Source of the DNA: Candidatus Poseidonia sp.
GTDB lineage: Archaea; Thermoplasmatota; Poseidoniia; Poseidoniales; Poseidoniaceae
Length of the DNA: 64,000 nucleotides
Assembly: GCA_016778305.1 (NCBI GenBank)
Contig: JADHPT010000002.1
Location: forward strand, 196,828 to 260,827
Direction: 5' to 3'
The position numbers and the translations under genes were made by a program. Shown here piece after piece: positions 43,064 to 52,590 of the stretch; within the stretch, counting starts at the first letter, position 1; each line of letters starts with the position of its first letter. The notes under the pieces were generated by a model that had not been told where the DNA came from, searched no databases, and saw only the letters and a list, made by a program, of their open reading frames with translations.

Positions 43064-44350
43064 TCACTCAAACGGGTTCACATTGCTCATGTAAAGTATG
43101 TACGAAAGTGCAAGGGAGAATAAAATGGCTGCTGAAACTGCTTTGTCAAGTGTGATAAAGTTGGTTCGCTCGAAAACCACCTCTGGGAAGTACGTCCCCT
43201 TTTTCCTCAATGGAAATCGGATCGGATCTGAGATTAAGGATTGGAAGGAACGTTCCTCCCAACCAATTCCAAAAGCGATGGCAATTCCAAGGATTCCGGC
43301 TGAAAGCATTTCAGTGATCGGCATCAACGATTGCACGATTTCTAGCAATGCAGATGTCGCGACAACAATCAAAACAATCGACATTGTTTTCCCAACTTGT
43401 TGGTTATCTTCCGAAATTCGGATCAAGCCGTATCGAAACAAGACAAAAAGTCCGATGATTGGACGCATCATCGTGAAGTGAACTGCGGAGGTGATTTGGG
43501 TCCAAATTTCTTGAAAGGGAGAATAATCAGAACCAGCACTGGTTCCTCCACCACTACCACTATTTCCTGTCCCAGAGAGAACAATATGGCCCACCATTCC
43601 AATCAGCATGTATGTGAAAACAACGTAAGAAGTCGCTCGTATATTTCCTCGAATTAATTGAAGGAGTTCTCCAAGGCAGATTACAAGGCCAAAGATAACG
43701 GCAGATGCGAGTCCCATGGACCATAGATAATCGGTCGTGTAATTCCCTCCGTAAATATCCATGAAATAGAAGTAATCTGAAAGTGCAAATAAACCAACCC
43801 AGCGGAAGAGAATATGCCCGATGACCATGATGAAGAGGAGGATTGCAACGTCTGCAACCCCCTGAATCTCTTTGTCGTCCTCATGCCCTTTCATGAATCT
43901 GAATTTCAGATATACCGTTGCCCAAATGAATCCACATACGATGTAGGCATCACCTAAGCCAGCGAGAGGTGTGTTGACGTTCAGGAAAACTGCTGATATC
44001 ATCGAGAGGAATGTGTACGTGATGACTGCGATGACACCAAATTTGAATTGTCTCTTGTTTCTTAATAATGGCACAGGGAAGATGAGAGCAAGAAGAACCA
44101 TGCATCCTGCAAAGATTTGATCTGCGAAATGCCCAGAGTAAAGAACAAATCTCCAGGCATCAACCTCATAGCCAACCGAGCGGACTCCATTTGCAACACC
44201 TTTGCAGACGAAACTCCAGCACAGCAATTGAGCTCCGAATTTTTTATTCCAAATTATTTCCTGTAATGACTGCCTTACAAGGAGAAGCCCACTGATGCCA
44301 AGTGCGAGGCTAAGAATACCTCCCACGGCTAGTAAGCCATCAACTGCCAT
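43064..44350 (-). CDS. Polytopic membrane protein, unknown function
   Basis: A 428-residue protein with about 11 predicted membrane segments. A Ser/Gly-rich loop (GNSGSGGGTSAGSD) interrupts the middle. A cytosolic stretch near the end contains GWEERSFQSLI and basic residues. The layout (many N-terminal spans, then a short soluble segment and one last span) resembles sensor membrane domains, but no kinase or other effector follows. I recognise no family. Codons look richer in A/T than in neighbouring genes. Confidence 0.75.
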   Translation of the reverse strand: MAVDGLLAVGGILSLALGISGLLLVRQSLQEIIWNKKFGAQLLCWSFVCKGVANGVRSVGYEVDAWRFVLYSGHFADQIFAGCMVLLALIFPVPLLRNKRQFKFGVIAVITYTFLSMISAVFLNVNTPLAGLGDAYIVCGFIWATVYLKFRFMKGHEDDKEIQGVADVAILLFIMVIGHILFRWVGLFALSDYFYFMDIYGGNYTTDYLWSMGLASAVIFGLVICLGELLQLIRGNIRATSYVVFTYMLIGMVGHIVLSGTGNSGSGGGTSAGSDYSPFQEIWTQITSAVHFTMMRPIIGLFVLFRYGLIRISEDNQQVGKTMSIVLIVVATSALLEIVQSLMPITEMLSAGILGIAIAFGIGWEERSFQSLISDPIRFPLRKKGTYFPEVVFERTNFITLDKAVSAAILFSLALSYILYMSNVNPFE

Positions 44351-44370
44351 TGTAATCCGCTCGTGAACGG

Positions 44371-44380
44371 GGATATTGAG
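44371..44380 (-). promoter_or_regulatory. TATA-like box of the membrane-protein pair
   Basis: Minus strand CTCAATATCC is centred 25 bases before the ATG at 44350. Confidence 0.45.
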
Positions 44381-44413
44381 GCTTACCCCTACTGGATGGT
44401 TTGGGAACAGAGT

Positions 44414-45679
44414 TTAGGAATCAACTGCATTTAGGTAAATGCCTTCGTATGCTTCTGCATTGTGCTCATAGGTGTAATGGTTGAGGACACGCTCACGACC
44501 TCGAGCCGCCTGCTCTCGGCGCTCTTTGGGTCGGTCAAGGGATTCAATGACTGAACGAGCCAAATCATCTGAATCACCACATGCAAACAGACCTCCTACT
44601 GTTTCATCAATCATTTCCGTGAGCGGTGCTTGGTCGACGGTCACCACAGGCGTACCGCTGGCTAAAGCCTCGAGAGGTATGAGACCTTGCCCCTCGTAAT
44701 AGGAAGGGTAAACGACAAGGTCTGCACTTCTGAAATGGAGCGCAAGATGCTCAAAATTCATGCCACCTTTAATCACAACAGCGTCCGATATGCCCAATCG
44801 CTTGGCCTGTCGCATGAGGGTCTTGCGCATGTGACCGCGACCGATGATGACCAACTTTGCTCCAGGATGTGCCTTGAGGATGCTTGGCATGGCTCTAAGC
44901 AATGTTCGGTGGCCTTTCCTTGCAAGCAACCTACCAACGGCCAACAGAAGTGGTGTAGAGGTGTCGGGTTCACCCATCAGAGCTGCATCATCGGCTGCAT
45001 CGTAGGTTTTCCTCACTTCTTCATAGGCCAATTGGTCTTCTTCATAGTCGTGATTCACCGGGCGGAATACCTTGTGGTCAACTCCGTAGAGGACGGTCTC
45101 ACACGACCAATCGTCAGGGGGGAGGTACCATTGTTGAAATTCCTCTTTGGTTGACTTTGAGATGGCGACGCACACCGATGAAGCCTCAATTGCGGCCTGC
45201 TCGTAGCGAGCGTACCAACCACCTGTGAGGAGGATGGCGAGATCATTGGGGTTCTTCCACGTCGCCGCCTCCTTGTGACGAGCAGCGAGTTTCATGCCTT
45301 CTCGTTGCCCAACCCAACTACCGTTGAGTGCGGAAACAACTGGAGCAACATGCTCCTCAACCCAACGAAATTCTTTCTTTGTCCAACTCACCAAGGGAAG
45401 CAGGGTGTGAACGACATCGACTGGTTTCACTTGATGCAGGCGGCGTAATTCTGTCAATGCGTATTTTCCGTAGGAGCGAGTGGATGCCATGGGGGCTTTC
45501 AGCCAAGGCACCTGCAAGACGCTGACACCGGGCTGCTGGGGCGTACGTTGCTTGTGGCTACGGGTGATGATGGTGACATCGTGACCCCGTTGAGCGAGGT
45601 GCCCAGCCAAATGGTAGACCACCGAGCCAATTCCATCCCAGCGGGGAGGATATTCACCTGAGACCATGGCGATGTGCAT
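44414..45679 (-). CDS. Glycosyltransferase, GT4 family
   Basis: About 421 residues from ATG 45679 (MHIAMVSGEYPPRWDGIGS, the family N-terminus). GT-B fold marks are the N-terminal GG-type loop GIGSVVYHLAGHL, the LLAVGRLLARKGH strand and the EGQGLIPLEALASGTPVV segment with the E-x7-E pair for sugar-nucleotide binding. It would transfer a sugar from a nucleotide donor to a lipid or glycan acceptor at the membrane. It is divergent from the GT2 gene, 48 bp away. Confidence 0.93.
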   Translation of the reverse strand: MHIAMVSGEYPPRWDGIGSVVYHLAGHLAQRGHDVTIITRSHKQRTPQQPGVSVLQVPWLKAPMASTRSYGKYALTELRRLHQVKPVDVVHTLLPLVSWTKKEFRWVEEHVAPVVSALNGSWVGQREGMKLAARHKEAATWKNPNDLAILLTGGWYARYEQAAIEASSVCVAISKSTKEEFQQWYLPPDDWSCETVLYGVDHKVFRPVNHDYEEDQLAYEEVRKTYDAADDAALMGEPDTSTPLLLAVGRLLARKGHRTLLRAMPSILKAHPGAKLVIIGRGHMRKTLMRQAKRLGISDAVVIKGGMNFEHLALHFRSADLVVYPSYYEGQGLIPLEALASGTPVVTVDQAPLTEMIDETVGGLFACGDSDDLARSVIESLDRPKERREQAARGRERVLNHYTYEHNAEAYEGIYLNAVDS

Positions 45680-45700
45680 CGTGTTGACTAATCTGAGGCA

Positions 45701-45710
45701 CCATTTGAAT
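45701..45710. promoter_or_regulatory. Shared AT-rich box between two glycosyltransferase genes
   Basis: CCATTTGAAT is centred about 26 bases from the GT4 start and 23 from the GT2 start. It could serve as TATA box in both directions. Confidence 0.4.
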
Positions 45711-45727
45711 GTCATTGATTGGGCTCA

Positions 45728-46558
45728 ATGTCTACGCATGCTTTGAGCCAAACCTTTGAAGGTCAATCGTTGGCTCGCCTAATCATGGGCGATGTGTTAC
45801 CCGTAACCGTGACGGTCATCCTTCCTACACGAAACGAGGAAGAGGCTCTTGGGCCAACCATTGACGCCATCCCTCGCGGTTGGTGCGAAGACCTCGAAAT
45901 TATGATCGTTGACGGAAATTCCTCCGACCGAACTCGCGAAATCGCTCTTGAGAAGGGAATACGAGTTCACCTCGAGGATCGAAAGGGCTACGGTCGTGCT
46001 TACCGAACGGGATTTGATGTCGCTAAGAACGATATTATCGTCACCATGGACGCAGACTGTACCTATCCTGCCGAGCTTGTTCCCGACCTCGTCAAGCGCC
46101 TTATCGACGATGAATTAGAATTCATCACTTGTGATCGCCTTTCACTGGCTGAAGACGGCTCGATGTCGGGACTCCACGGCTTTGGTAACTGGATGCTCTC
46201 TTTTACTGCACGCCTGCTCTTCGGCTACGGTGTTAAAGATTCTCAATCCGGTATGTGGGTGTTCAATAAATCTATTTTCAACGATGAAAAGATGCGCCCA
46301 ACCAACGACGGAATGCCCCTCAGTGAGGAAATGAAAATCCTTGCGAGAAGGACTCTTGGCAAGCAAAAGGCCGTCGAAATTTCAGTTCCGTATCGCCCTC
46401 GTGTTGGTGAGGCTGAAATTCATACATGGGGAGATGGCTGGAAGAATTTGAAATTCCTCTTTGCTCGCCGCTTCCGACTTCACAAGACCCTGACGCCATG
46501 GGGCGGTCGTGATACCAACCCTGATTCAACGAAGGGTGACCTTCCTGAACAAGCATGA
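45728..46558 (+). CDS. Glycosyltransferase, GT2 family (dolichol-phosphate-sugar synthase-like)
   Basis: About 276 residues from ATG 45728. VTVILPTRNEEEALGPTIDAIP is the nucleotide-binding start, and TMDADCTYP contains the DxD metal motif. DSQSGMWVFNK and the later EISVPYRPRVGEA match the family that makes polyprenyl-phosphate sugars. No membrane segments are seen, so it resembles the soluble dolichol-phosphate mannose synthase type. With the GT4 gene it suggests glycan assembly for the many N-x-S/T-bearing surface proteins nearby. Confidence 0.9.
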   Translation: MSTHALSQTFEGQSLARLIMGDVLPVTVTVILPTRNEEEALGPTIDAIPRGWCEDLEIMIVDGNSSDRTREIALEKGIRVHLEDRKGYGRAYRTGFDVAKNDIIVTMDADCTYPAELVPDLVKRLIDDELEFITCDRLSLAEDGSMSGLHGFGNWMLSFTARLLFGYGVKDSQSGMWVFNKSIFNDEKMRPTNDGMPLSEEMKILARRTLGKQKAVEISVPYRPRVGEAEIHTWGDGWKNLKFLFARRFRLHKTLTPWGGRDTNPDSTKGDLPEQA

Positions 46559-46569
46559 GACGATGAGCG

Positions 46570-47205
46570 ATGACGAATTGGCACGAACGCTGGACAAGCC
46601 AGCAAACAGGTTGGCACAGAGCCGTTTACAATGACCTCCTGCTCAAGCATTGGCCGTCGGTCGGAGCTGCTGCATCAAGCAATGTTCTGGTACCTCTTTG
46701 CGGTAAGAGCCTCGACATGGACTGGTTCGCTCAGAAAGGCCATACCGTGACGGGATTGGAACTGGTGAGTCGGCCCGTTGAAGATTTTTTTGAAGAACGT
46801 GGACTTGTACCTGAGAAAGAAGAGTTCGCCAACCTAGTACGCTATTCAGCATCACCATTTGTGTTGATTCAAGGCGATCTATTCAACGTCCAACCCGCAC
46901 AGGTCCAGGCAGATGCTTGGTACGACCGCGCAGCCATGGTCGCTCTGCCGTCTTCGATGCGAGAGGCTTACGTCGGCCAACTTCGTGCGCTTACCCGGGC
47001 TGGCGCAGTGGGTTTGTTGATCACCTTCTCATACCCTCCACACGAATTGGAAGGCCCACCCTTCTCGCTGCCAGACGAAGAGGTGGAAGCATTGTTTTCC
47101 GAGCACTTTGAACTTGAATGCCTTGAGCGCATCACGCTTGAGGATGAGCGAGGTCGTGGACTTTCTTCTTCACACTCTGCAGTGTACAAACTCATTCGTC
47201 GCTAA
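46570..47205 (+). CDS. TPMT-family S-adenosylmethionine methyltransferase
   Basis: A 211-residue thiopurine-methyltransferase-type enzyme. Family marks are WHERWTSQQTGWHR, VLVPLCGKSLDMDWFAQKGHTVTGLEL for SAM binding, and WYDRAAMVALPSSMREAYV. In bacteria such enzymes methylate selenium, tellurium or thiol compounds and help detoxify them. The C-terminal part is complete. It is 11 bp after the GT2 gene. Confidence 0.92.
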   Translation: MTNWHERWTSQQTGWHRAVYNDLLLKHWPSVGAAASSNVLVPLCGKSLDMDWFAQKGHTVTGLELVSRPVEDFFEERGLVPEKEEFANLVRYSASPFVLIQGDLFNVQPAQVQADAWYDRAAMVALPSSMREAYVGQLRALTRAGAVGLLITFSYPPHELEGPPFSLPDEEVEALFSEHFELECLERITLEDERGRGLSSSHSAVYKLIRR

Positions 47206-47223
47206 CGGAACGTGGATGACCGA

Positions 47224-50200
47224 TCATTCCAATTCCTCCAGCGTGGCTTGAACTTCTTCAGTTCCATCCATGATATTCCCTTCAAGCGACGGGATGTTCT
47301 TTTCGTCAGTATTCGCCTCGCCTGCAGGGGCTCGGAAGGCGTCCCATGAAGCCAGCAAGTCAATGTCCTCAAGCGCCCGCTTTCGACGGGCAAGAACGAA
47401 GGCGAGCAAACCAACAAATGCGATCAAGCCAGCAAGCGATGCGCCGAGCACCAATGCACGTTGATCGGTTTCTTGGACCTCAACAACAAGAGTGCGCGTG
47501 ACCACATCAACGTTGGCTGTTTCGCCTTGTCCATCTTTTGCGATGATTTTCAAACTCGGTCTACCAGTGCTTTCGGGTCGCCATTCAAGGACACCCTCCC
47601 AAACACCATCACCGTCCTCGTCTGTGAGATTCACCTCCCACTGTTGGATGTTGAGCGTCAAGTTTGCACGAACATCTTGCGTGGTCCCGTCAGCGTCTTC
47701 GAGACGAATGCTGATGGTTAATCGGTGCAACTCATCTTGGGAAAAGGTGGTCTCACTCAAACTGAGAGAATCCCGGTCAAGTGATGGTAAACTGGATTGA
47801 ATGGTGATGTTGACGTGTTCTTCTACCCATTGTCCACGTGCGTCTTCAACATAGAGTGAAAGATGATATTCACCAGGTGTGAGTCCAGATAATTCCTCGA
47901 TGGAACTCGTTGAAAGCACTTCGGGGAAACTGGTCTGTGTAGACCACTTTCGCCATTCCCGGACGGTCAGGTCGTTGTCAGCATCAAAGGAAGCTTCCGC
48001 CAGTCGCAGTACGCCACCGGGTTCGATCGAGGCTCGATTCTCGGGGGAAATCAACACGAGTGTGGGCTCCGATTCGACCACGGTGAGTACAAAGGATTCA
48101 TCGCGGGAATCCCCACTCTCATCGGTCAAGGTCACCGTAAGTATATGTTGACCCGCTTTGAGGTTGAAGGCGTGAGAATTGAACGGATCAACGTCCACGA
48201 GAAGAGGCTCGGTGAGGAGTGAGGAACGGAGCGTGACCGTGAAGGCATCACCGTCATAATCCAGGCTTTGAGATGCATCAAACATCAAGGTCTGTGAGGA
48301 AAGTGATTGACTTCCGTTGAGTGGACTGACCAATCCGAGAACTGGGGCTGAGGCCACAATAGTTACCGTCTGCTGTGCGAGAACAGGGTCGTGAATGCCG
48401 TCATCAACGCTGAGTGTGATGGTGTGGACGCCCGCCGTCAAACGTCCGTCGAAATAAAGCCAATCTTCGCCTTCAGGAGTCAAGCGTCCATCGAGGTCAC
48501 TGGTCCATGTAACTACTAAAAATTCAGAACCACCGAAGGGCGAAAATGGGGCGCAATGCCAGGCCCCATCGGTTGGGAATGTGTCACATGCAGCGTCAAA
48601 ATCACCCGAACCATTGGCTGAGAATTCAATCAATTCTGAGGATTCAAAGGTCTGACTTACGGGAGTTCCAATGATAGCGCGAGGGAGTGAATTTTCAACT
48701 GTAATGAGTGTGGATGTGGAACGGCTTTGATTTGCGTGTTCGGCACGGTCGTCAGTGACTTCCATCGTCAAGGTGTGGACACCGCGTGAAAGATAGCCTT
48801 CCCAAATGGTAGAACCATCGTTGAGGATTCCGTCAAGTGAGGAAATGTAGGTGGTCGTTAAGCTGTCACCTTCCGGGTCAATCGTAGCGCTCCCGTCAAG
48901 AGTCACCAGGGATTCGCTGCTGTTGGTGTCTCTTGCAATTGTGAAACTGGGTTCGGGGATCTCGTTGTACAGAATGACAGGTACGCTGTAGGTGGCGTTG
49001 TTGCCCACGGCATCAAAAGCCATGACCGTTAACTCGGCGGAAGCTGGCGGGTCTTCAGTGGTGTAATCAAAGGTGTACGTGAGTTCTTCGGGACACACCC
49101 ATTGGCTGCCCCAACCGGATCCTTCGCCGTTGAAATCAATGACGCATGCGAAATCATCACCCTCAGGATCAAAAGAGCCAGTGGTATTCACCACCACCGT
49201 TCCAGTTTGGGGCATGATGAGTTCGCTCCACGGATTGAGGCCCGGTTCAAATTCAACCATGAGTGCTGGTGCCAAATTGACCAATTCAATCGTTCGAGTT
49301 TCCCCCACGCAGTATAACGGGTCACAAACACCCAAAGTGATCGCGTGAATGCCATCTGAGAGTTCGCAGTAAGGCGGCACCTGAGTTAACGGATCACCGT
49401 TGACGAGGAATGCAGCTCCATCAGCGGGGTGGTTAGGGGATTGGAAGACACCAGCACAGCCTGCAACAATATCTCCGTCGATTGAACTCGTCCATGTGAA
49501 GGAAAGCGGATCGTTATCTAAATCCCAAGACCGACTTGCGTTAAACAATATTTCGCCTTTGGAAGGATAGATCATCCCGTCGAACGGCGTGTCCCAATTC
49601 ACAAAGGGTGCTTGATTATCCAATTCCAACAAACAATAGACGATTTGATCCTGATCGAGGGTGGTGGTCGTTGAATTGGAGACGCTGTCGTAGCCGCAAG
49701 AACTGGTAACGGTATTGTATGAAGTGGCGCCGTTGGAAGTCCAGCGTTGACCGATGAAGTCTGGGAGGAGGACATAGCCAAGGTCGTTGGTATACAGTTG
49801 AAGGGAGGGCTCAAAATCGCTGAAGGACACGTTGATACTGGCCATCGGGATTCCGTTTGAGAAATTATTCACGGCCCAAACCATCAGGTCCCAAGCGACA
49901 TCGATGGTGGCTCCGGGTGCCACGGTAGCTCCGGCCACGTCGATGGATTGAGGCTGATGGAGGTGGAGGTCTGAGGTCGCATCGAGTGTGAGAAGGTGAG
50001 GTGAGGCTGTTTGACCGTCAGCGTCCTGAAGATTTGACCAGTTGACCTGGCTGTTTTCAAACTCGATGTTGCCCGTACAGTCTGAAGCGATGGTATTGCC
50101 GGTACCGTTCAAATTAGGATGATCGATCAAATGGAGACAGTGCGTTCCAGAAAAGGTGCTTTGTGAGATGCTTGATGGATAATTACCGTTGTTGTTGCCC

Positions 50201-52017
50201 TGCCAAATAAATCCTGTATTATTTCCGAACGTGGTCAGGCCGGTGATGCTTGCTGCGGTTCGTTTCAATTCAAGAGCGGGTTGTGTTGGGCTTTCGCTTG
50301 TAATGCTTGCTTGAGCGATGGTCACGCGCCCTAATGCACCTGCTGGCATGGTATCGGTGTTGTCGATTTCAAGAGCTGGCACATCGCCACTGTTCTCCTG
50401 CAGGGTGATGTTTTCCAACCAAAGGTCCACGGAGTTGACGGCAAGGATGCCCGCTCCAGTTGAACCCGTTACGAGGCAATTTCGACACCGTACATCACCC
50501 GAACCAGATTCAATGTCATTCGAATCTTCATAATACAAGCCTGCCTGATTTTGAGCAAGAGGATTGCTGGAGGCAACACCTCCGTTATTGTGGGCACTGA
50601 GATTGTCAAAGGTCACGTATCGCGCATCCCAAACCTGTGCGCCAGATTGTTGATTGTTGGATAGATTCAATCCGTCGACTACGACGGTGGCTCTGTCAAT
50701 AAAGAGGCCGTGTTCGGAATTGTTGTGGAGGTTCCAGTCCGAGCCTTGCATAGCACCGCCGGAGGTTGAAGAGATACCAGGTCCGACCGAACCGCTGATC
50801 TCAAGGCCCTCAAAGTTTGGAGCAAAGAAGGAGGAGCGGATTGCCAATCCAGCCTCGTGAGGTCCTTGACCTGGATCCCCTGAATTGCGTACCGTCAGGT
50901 TTCGGAAGGTCGTCGTGTCATCTACAAAATACAAGCGAACACCAACGGTGGTTGAGTCTTCGATCACCGTATCGTCAAACCACGCACCTGTGGCGTTGAC
51001 CTCTAGGGCAGCGTAACCAATATTCGCCGTTTTCGCGCCCGAGGTGCCTGTTCCGCTAATGGTCAAATTTGTGAAGTCGGCCGTTTCATAATTGGTGTAA
51101 TTCGTATGGTTGTTCTTGTCCACATATACGCCTCTGTACATTGAATTGCTGACCGAAGCATGACGAATGACTGCGTGCGTATATCCTTCGTCATCGATGT
51201 GACGAACCACAATCCCCGTATCGGATTTATCAATGCTGATATTTGTGAGCAAAGGCTGGCTGTCCTCGACCCAAATCCCTGCGACCATGGAATAGGTGGA
51301 ACCAGAGCAATTGTCCACTGTGATGCCTTGAATCAGTCCACCTGAACCTCCCCAAATATTGACCGCTCGCGTGAGGATATCAGAAAAGACGGCACGAGTC
51401 ACAATCGGTGTTGAACCTGCACCAATCGAAAGGCCAAGGCCGTAACGCCAGTCACCTTGGAAGGGCAAATCACGACCTGCCTGGTTCACGTACAAGTCTG
51501 TAATCCGAGGCGTTGCATTGTTGAACATATCAACTGCAACGCGATCAGGGTTGACCACGGTCAGGTTCTCAATAACGGGGTTTGACCCGTAAATGGTCAT
51601 CCCGTAAATTGAATCGGTGATGGTGAGATTTTGTAAAACGGAGCCACGGCCATTTGATGAGGCATTGAATTGAATTCCTTCGTGGTCTTGCAAACCACTC
51701 GCTTCAAGCGTGACGGGACAGGTTTGAGTTCCCAAAATTGTTAGACGCCCTTCGACGATAATTCGGGCTGCTCCCGACATTTGAACAACGGTACAGGACT
51801 GAATGATCAATTCATCCGAGATAGCCACCGTGTAGCTGCTAGAGAGTGATTGTGTACCCGACCACGTGGTTTGTGCGCGACCTGATGCTTCCATCATGGA
51901 ATCTGTGGACTCTTCGAAGACGTCCACATCCACGGGAATAAAGGCTTGAAGCATTGGAAGAATAAAAAATGAAACGGCAAGGAGGGCTGCCCAACTTGAG
52001 GATTGATGTCGCTTCAT
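47224..52017 (-). CDS. Giant surface protein: right-handed beta-helix, PKD-like domains, membrane anchor
   Basis: About 1597 residues from ATG 52017 (the longer frame starts at TTG). A signal peptide (AALLAVSFFILPMLQAF) is followed by about 600 residues of beta-helix-like repeats rich in NLTI/NLTV and Asn, with many N-glycosylation sequons. Several PKD/Ig-like domains follow, marked by FDPEGDDF, WDLDNDPLSFTWTSS and LDYDGDAFTV. A membrane segment (LVLGASLAGLIAFVGLLAFVLA) and a cytosolic acidic tail end the protein. It probably binds or processes polysaccharide, as many beta-helix proteins do, but no catalytic residue can be named. Confidence 0.88.
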   Translation of the reverse strand: MKRHQSSSWAALLAVSFFILPMLQAFIPVDVDVFEESTDSMMEASGRAQTTWSGTQSLSSSYTVAISDELIIQSCTVVQMSGAARIIVEGRLTILGTQTCPVTLEASGLQDHEGIQFNASSNGRGSVLQNLTITDSIYGMTIYGSNPVIENLTVVNPDRVAVDMFNNATPRITDLYVNQAGRDLPFQGDWRYGLGLSIGAGSTPIVTRAVFSDILTRAVNIWGGSGGLIQGITVDNCSGSTYSMVAGIWVEDSQPLLTNISIDKSDTGIVVRHIDDEGYTHAVIRHASVSNSMYRGVYVDKNNHTNYTNYETADFTNLTISGTGTSGAKTANIGYAALEVNATGAWFDDTVIEDSTTVGVRLYFVDDTTTFRNLTVRNSGDPGQGPHEAGLAIRSSFFAPNFEGLEISGSVGPGISSTSGGAMQGSDWNLHNNSEHGLFIDRATVVVDGLNLSNNQQSGAQVWDARYVTFDNLSAHNNGGVASSNPLAQNQAGLYYEDSNDIESGSGDVRCRNCLVTGSTGAGILAVNSVDLWLENITLQENSGDVPALEIDNTDTMPAGALGRVTIAQASITSESPTQPALELKRTAASITGLTTFGNNTGFIWQGNNNGNYPSSISQSTFSGTHCLHLIDHPNLNGTGNTIASDCTGNIEFENSQVNWSNLQDADGQTASPHLLTLDATSDLHLHQPQSIDVAGATVAPGATIDVAWDLMVWAVNNFSNGIPMASINVSFSDFEPSLQLYTNDLGYVLLPDFIGQRWTSNGATSYNTVTSSCGYDSVSNSTTTTLDQDQIVYCLLELDNQAPFVNWDTPFDGMIYPSKGEILFNASRSWDLDNDPLSFTWTSSIDGDIVAGCAGVFQSPNHPADGAAFLVNGDPLTQVPPYCELSDGIHAITLGVCDPLYCVGETRTIELVNLAPALMVEFEPGLNPWSELIMPQTGTVVVNTTGSFDPEGDDFACVIDFNGEGSGWGSQWVCPEELTYTFDYTTEDPPASAELTVMAFDAVGNNATYSVPVILYNEIPEPSFTIARDTNSSESLVTLDGSATIDPEGDSLTTTYISSLDGILNDGSTIWEGYLSRGVHTLTMEVTDDRAEHANQSRSTSTLITVENSLPRAIIGTPVSQTFESSELIEFSANGSGDFDAACDTFPTDGAWHCAPFSPFGGSEFLVVTWTSDLDGRLTPEGEDWLYFDGRLTAGVHTITLSVDDGIHDPVLAQQTVTIVASAPVLGLVSPLNGSQSLSSQTLMFDASQSLDYDGDAFTVTLRSSLLTEPLLVDVDPFNSHAFNLKAGQHILTVTLTDESGDSRDESFVLTVVESEPTLVLISPENRASIEPGGVLRLAEASFDADNDLTVREWRKWSTQTSFPEVLSTSSIEELSGLTPGEYHLSLYVEDARGQWVEEHVNITIQSSLPSLDRDSLSLSETTFSQDELHRLTISIRLEDADGTTQDVRANLTLNIQQWEVNLTDEDGDGVWEGVLEWRPESTGRPSLKIIAKDGQGETANVDVVTRTLVVEVQETDQRALVLGASLAGLIAFVGLLAFVLARRKRALEDIDLLASWDAFRAPAGEANTDEKNIPSLEGNIMDGTEEVQATLEELE

Positions 52018-52087
52018 ATTCCGTAACCCTTCCCCGTCACACTTCAAGCATTCCCTTCCATGTGAGGCTATTGATCACGTGGAGGAA

Positions 52088-52097
52088 GCAATAAAAC
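52088..52097 (+). promoter_or_regulatory. TATA-like box of the RAM-domain pair
   Basis: GCAATAAAAC is centred about 26 bases before the ATG at 52119. Confidence 0.45.
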
Positions 52098-52118
52098 CCG
52101 AGTAGACGTAGGGAAAAC

Positions 52119-52355
52119 ATGCCTGAAGCATTCGTTTTGTTTAAGACCGAACCGACCCATGAGCGGGAAGTTTACTTGACACTCAGTGACCACCCTGATG
52201 TGGGTGAAGTTCATGCCCTTTACGGCGAATTTGACCTGCTCGTGCGCATCTCATCTCCCGATTCCAAAGGGCTTTCCGGATTGTTGATGAACACCTTTCG
52301 TCTGATTCCTGGAGTCAAAGAAACTCAGACGCTCATCGCCGTGGGGGGTGAATAA
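52119..52355 (+). CDS. Stand-alone Lrp/AsnC ligand-binding (RAM) domain protein
   Basis: A 78-residue protein consisting only of the Lrp effector domain: AFVLFKTEPTHEREVYLTLSDHP, then VHALYGEFDLLVRIS and IPGVKETQTLIAV. No helix-turn-helix is present. Such proteins bind amino acids or similar ligands and form dimers or larger rings, sometimes with full Lrp regulators. The next gene is a paralogue that starts 1 bp after this stop. Confidence 0.92.
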   Translation: MPEAFVLFKTEPTHEREVYLTLSDHPDVGEVHALYGEFDLLVRISSPDSKGLSGLLMNTFRLIPGVKETQTLIAVGGE

Positions 52356-52356
52356 C

Positions 52357-52590
52357 ATGGCCATTGGTTTTGTTCTGATGACCACACAACCGGGTCAAGA
52401 AGAAAAGGTGCGAAAGGCACTCAAATCCATTAAACTGGTCACGGGTCACTGGATGCTCTTCGGAGAATACGACCTCATCGCTCGTGTTCAAGCGGACGAA
52501 GAATATGCACTCACTCGGTGCATCGTTGAAGAAATTCGTCAATTGCCTGGCATCAGGGACACGAAGACACTCATTGGTGCTGAACTCTGA
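52357..52590 (+). CDS. Second stand-alone RAM-domain protein
   Basis: A 77-residue paralogue of the preceding protein (IGFVLMTTQPGQEEKVRKAL, MLFGEYDLIARVQ, LPGIRDTKTLIGAEL). ATG 52357 is chosen because GGTGA lies 6 bases upstream; the upstream GTG is inside that site. The two could form a heteromer. It converges with the STAND-type ATPase gene with no gap. Confidence 0.92.
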   Translation: MAIGFVLMTTQPGQEEKVRKALKSIKLVTGHWMLFGEYDLIARVQADEEYALTRCIVEEIRQLPGIRDTKTLIGAEL

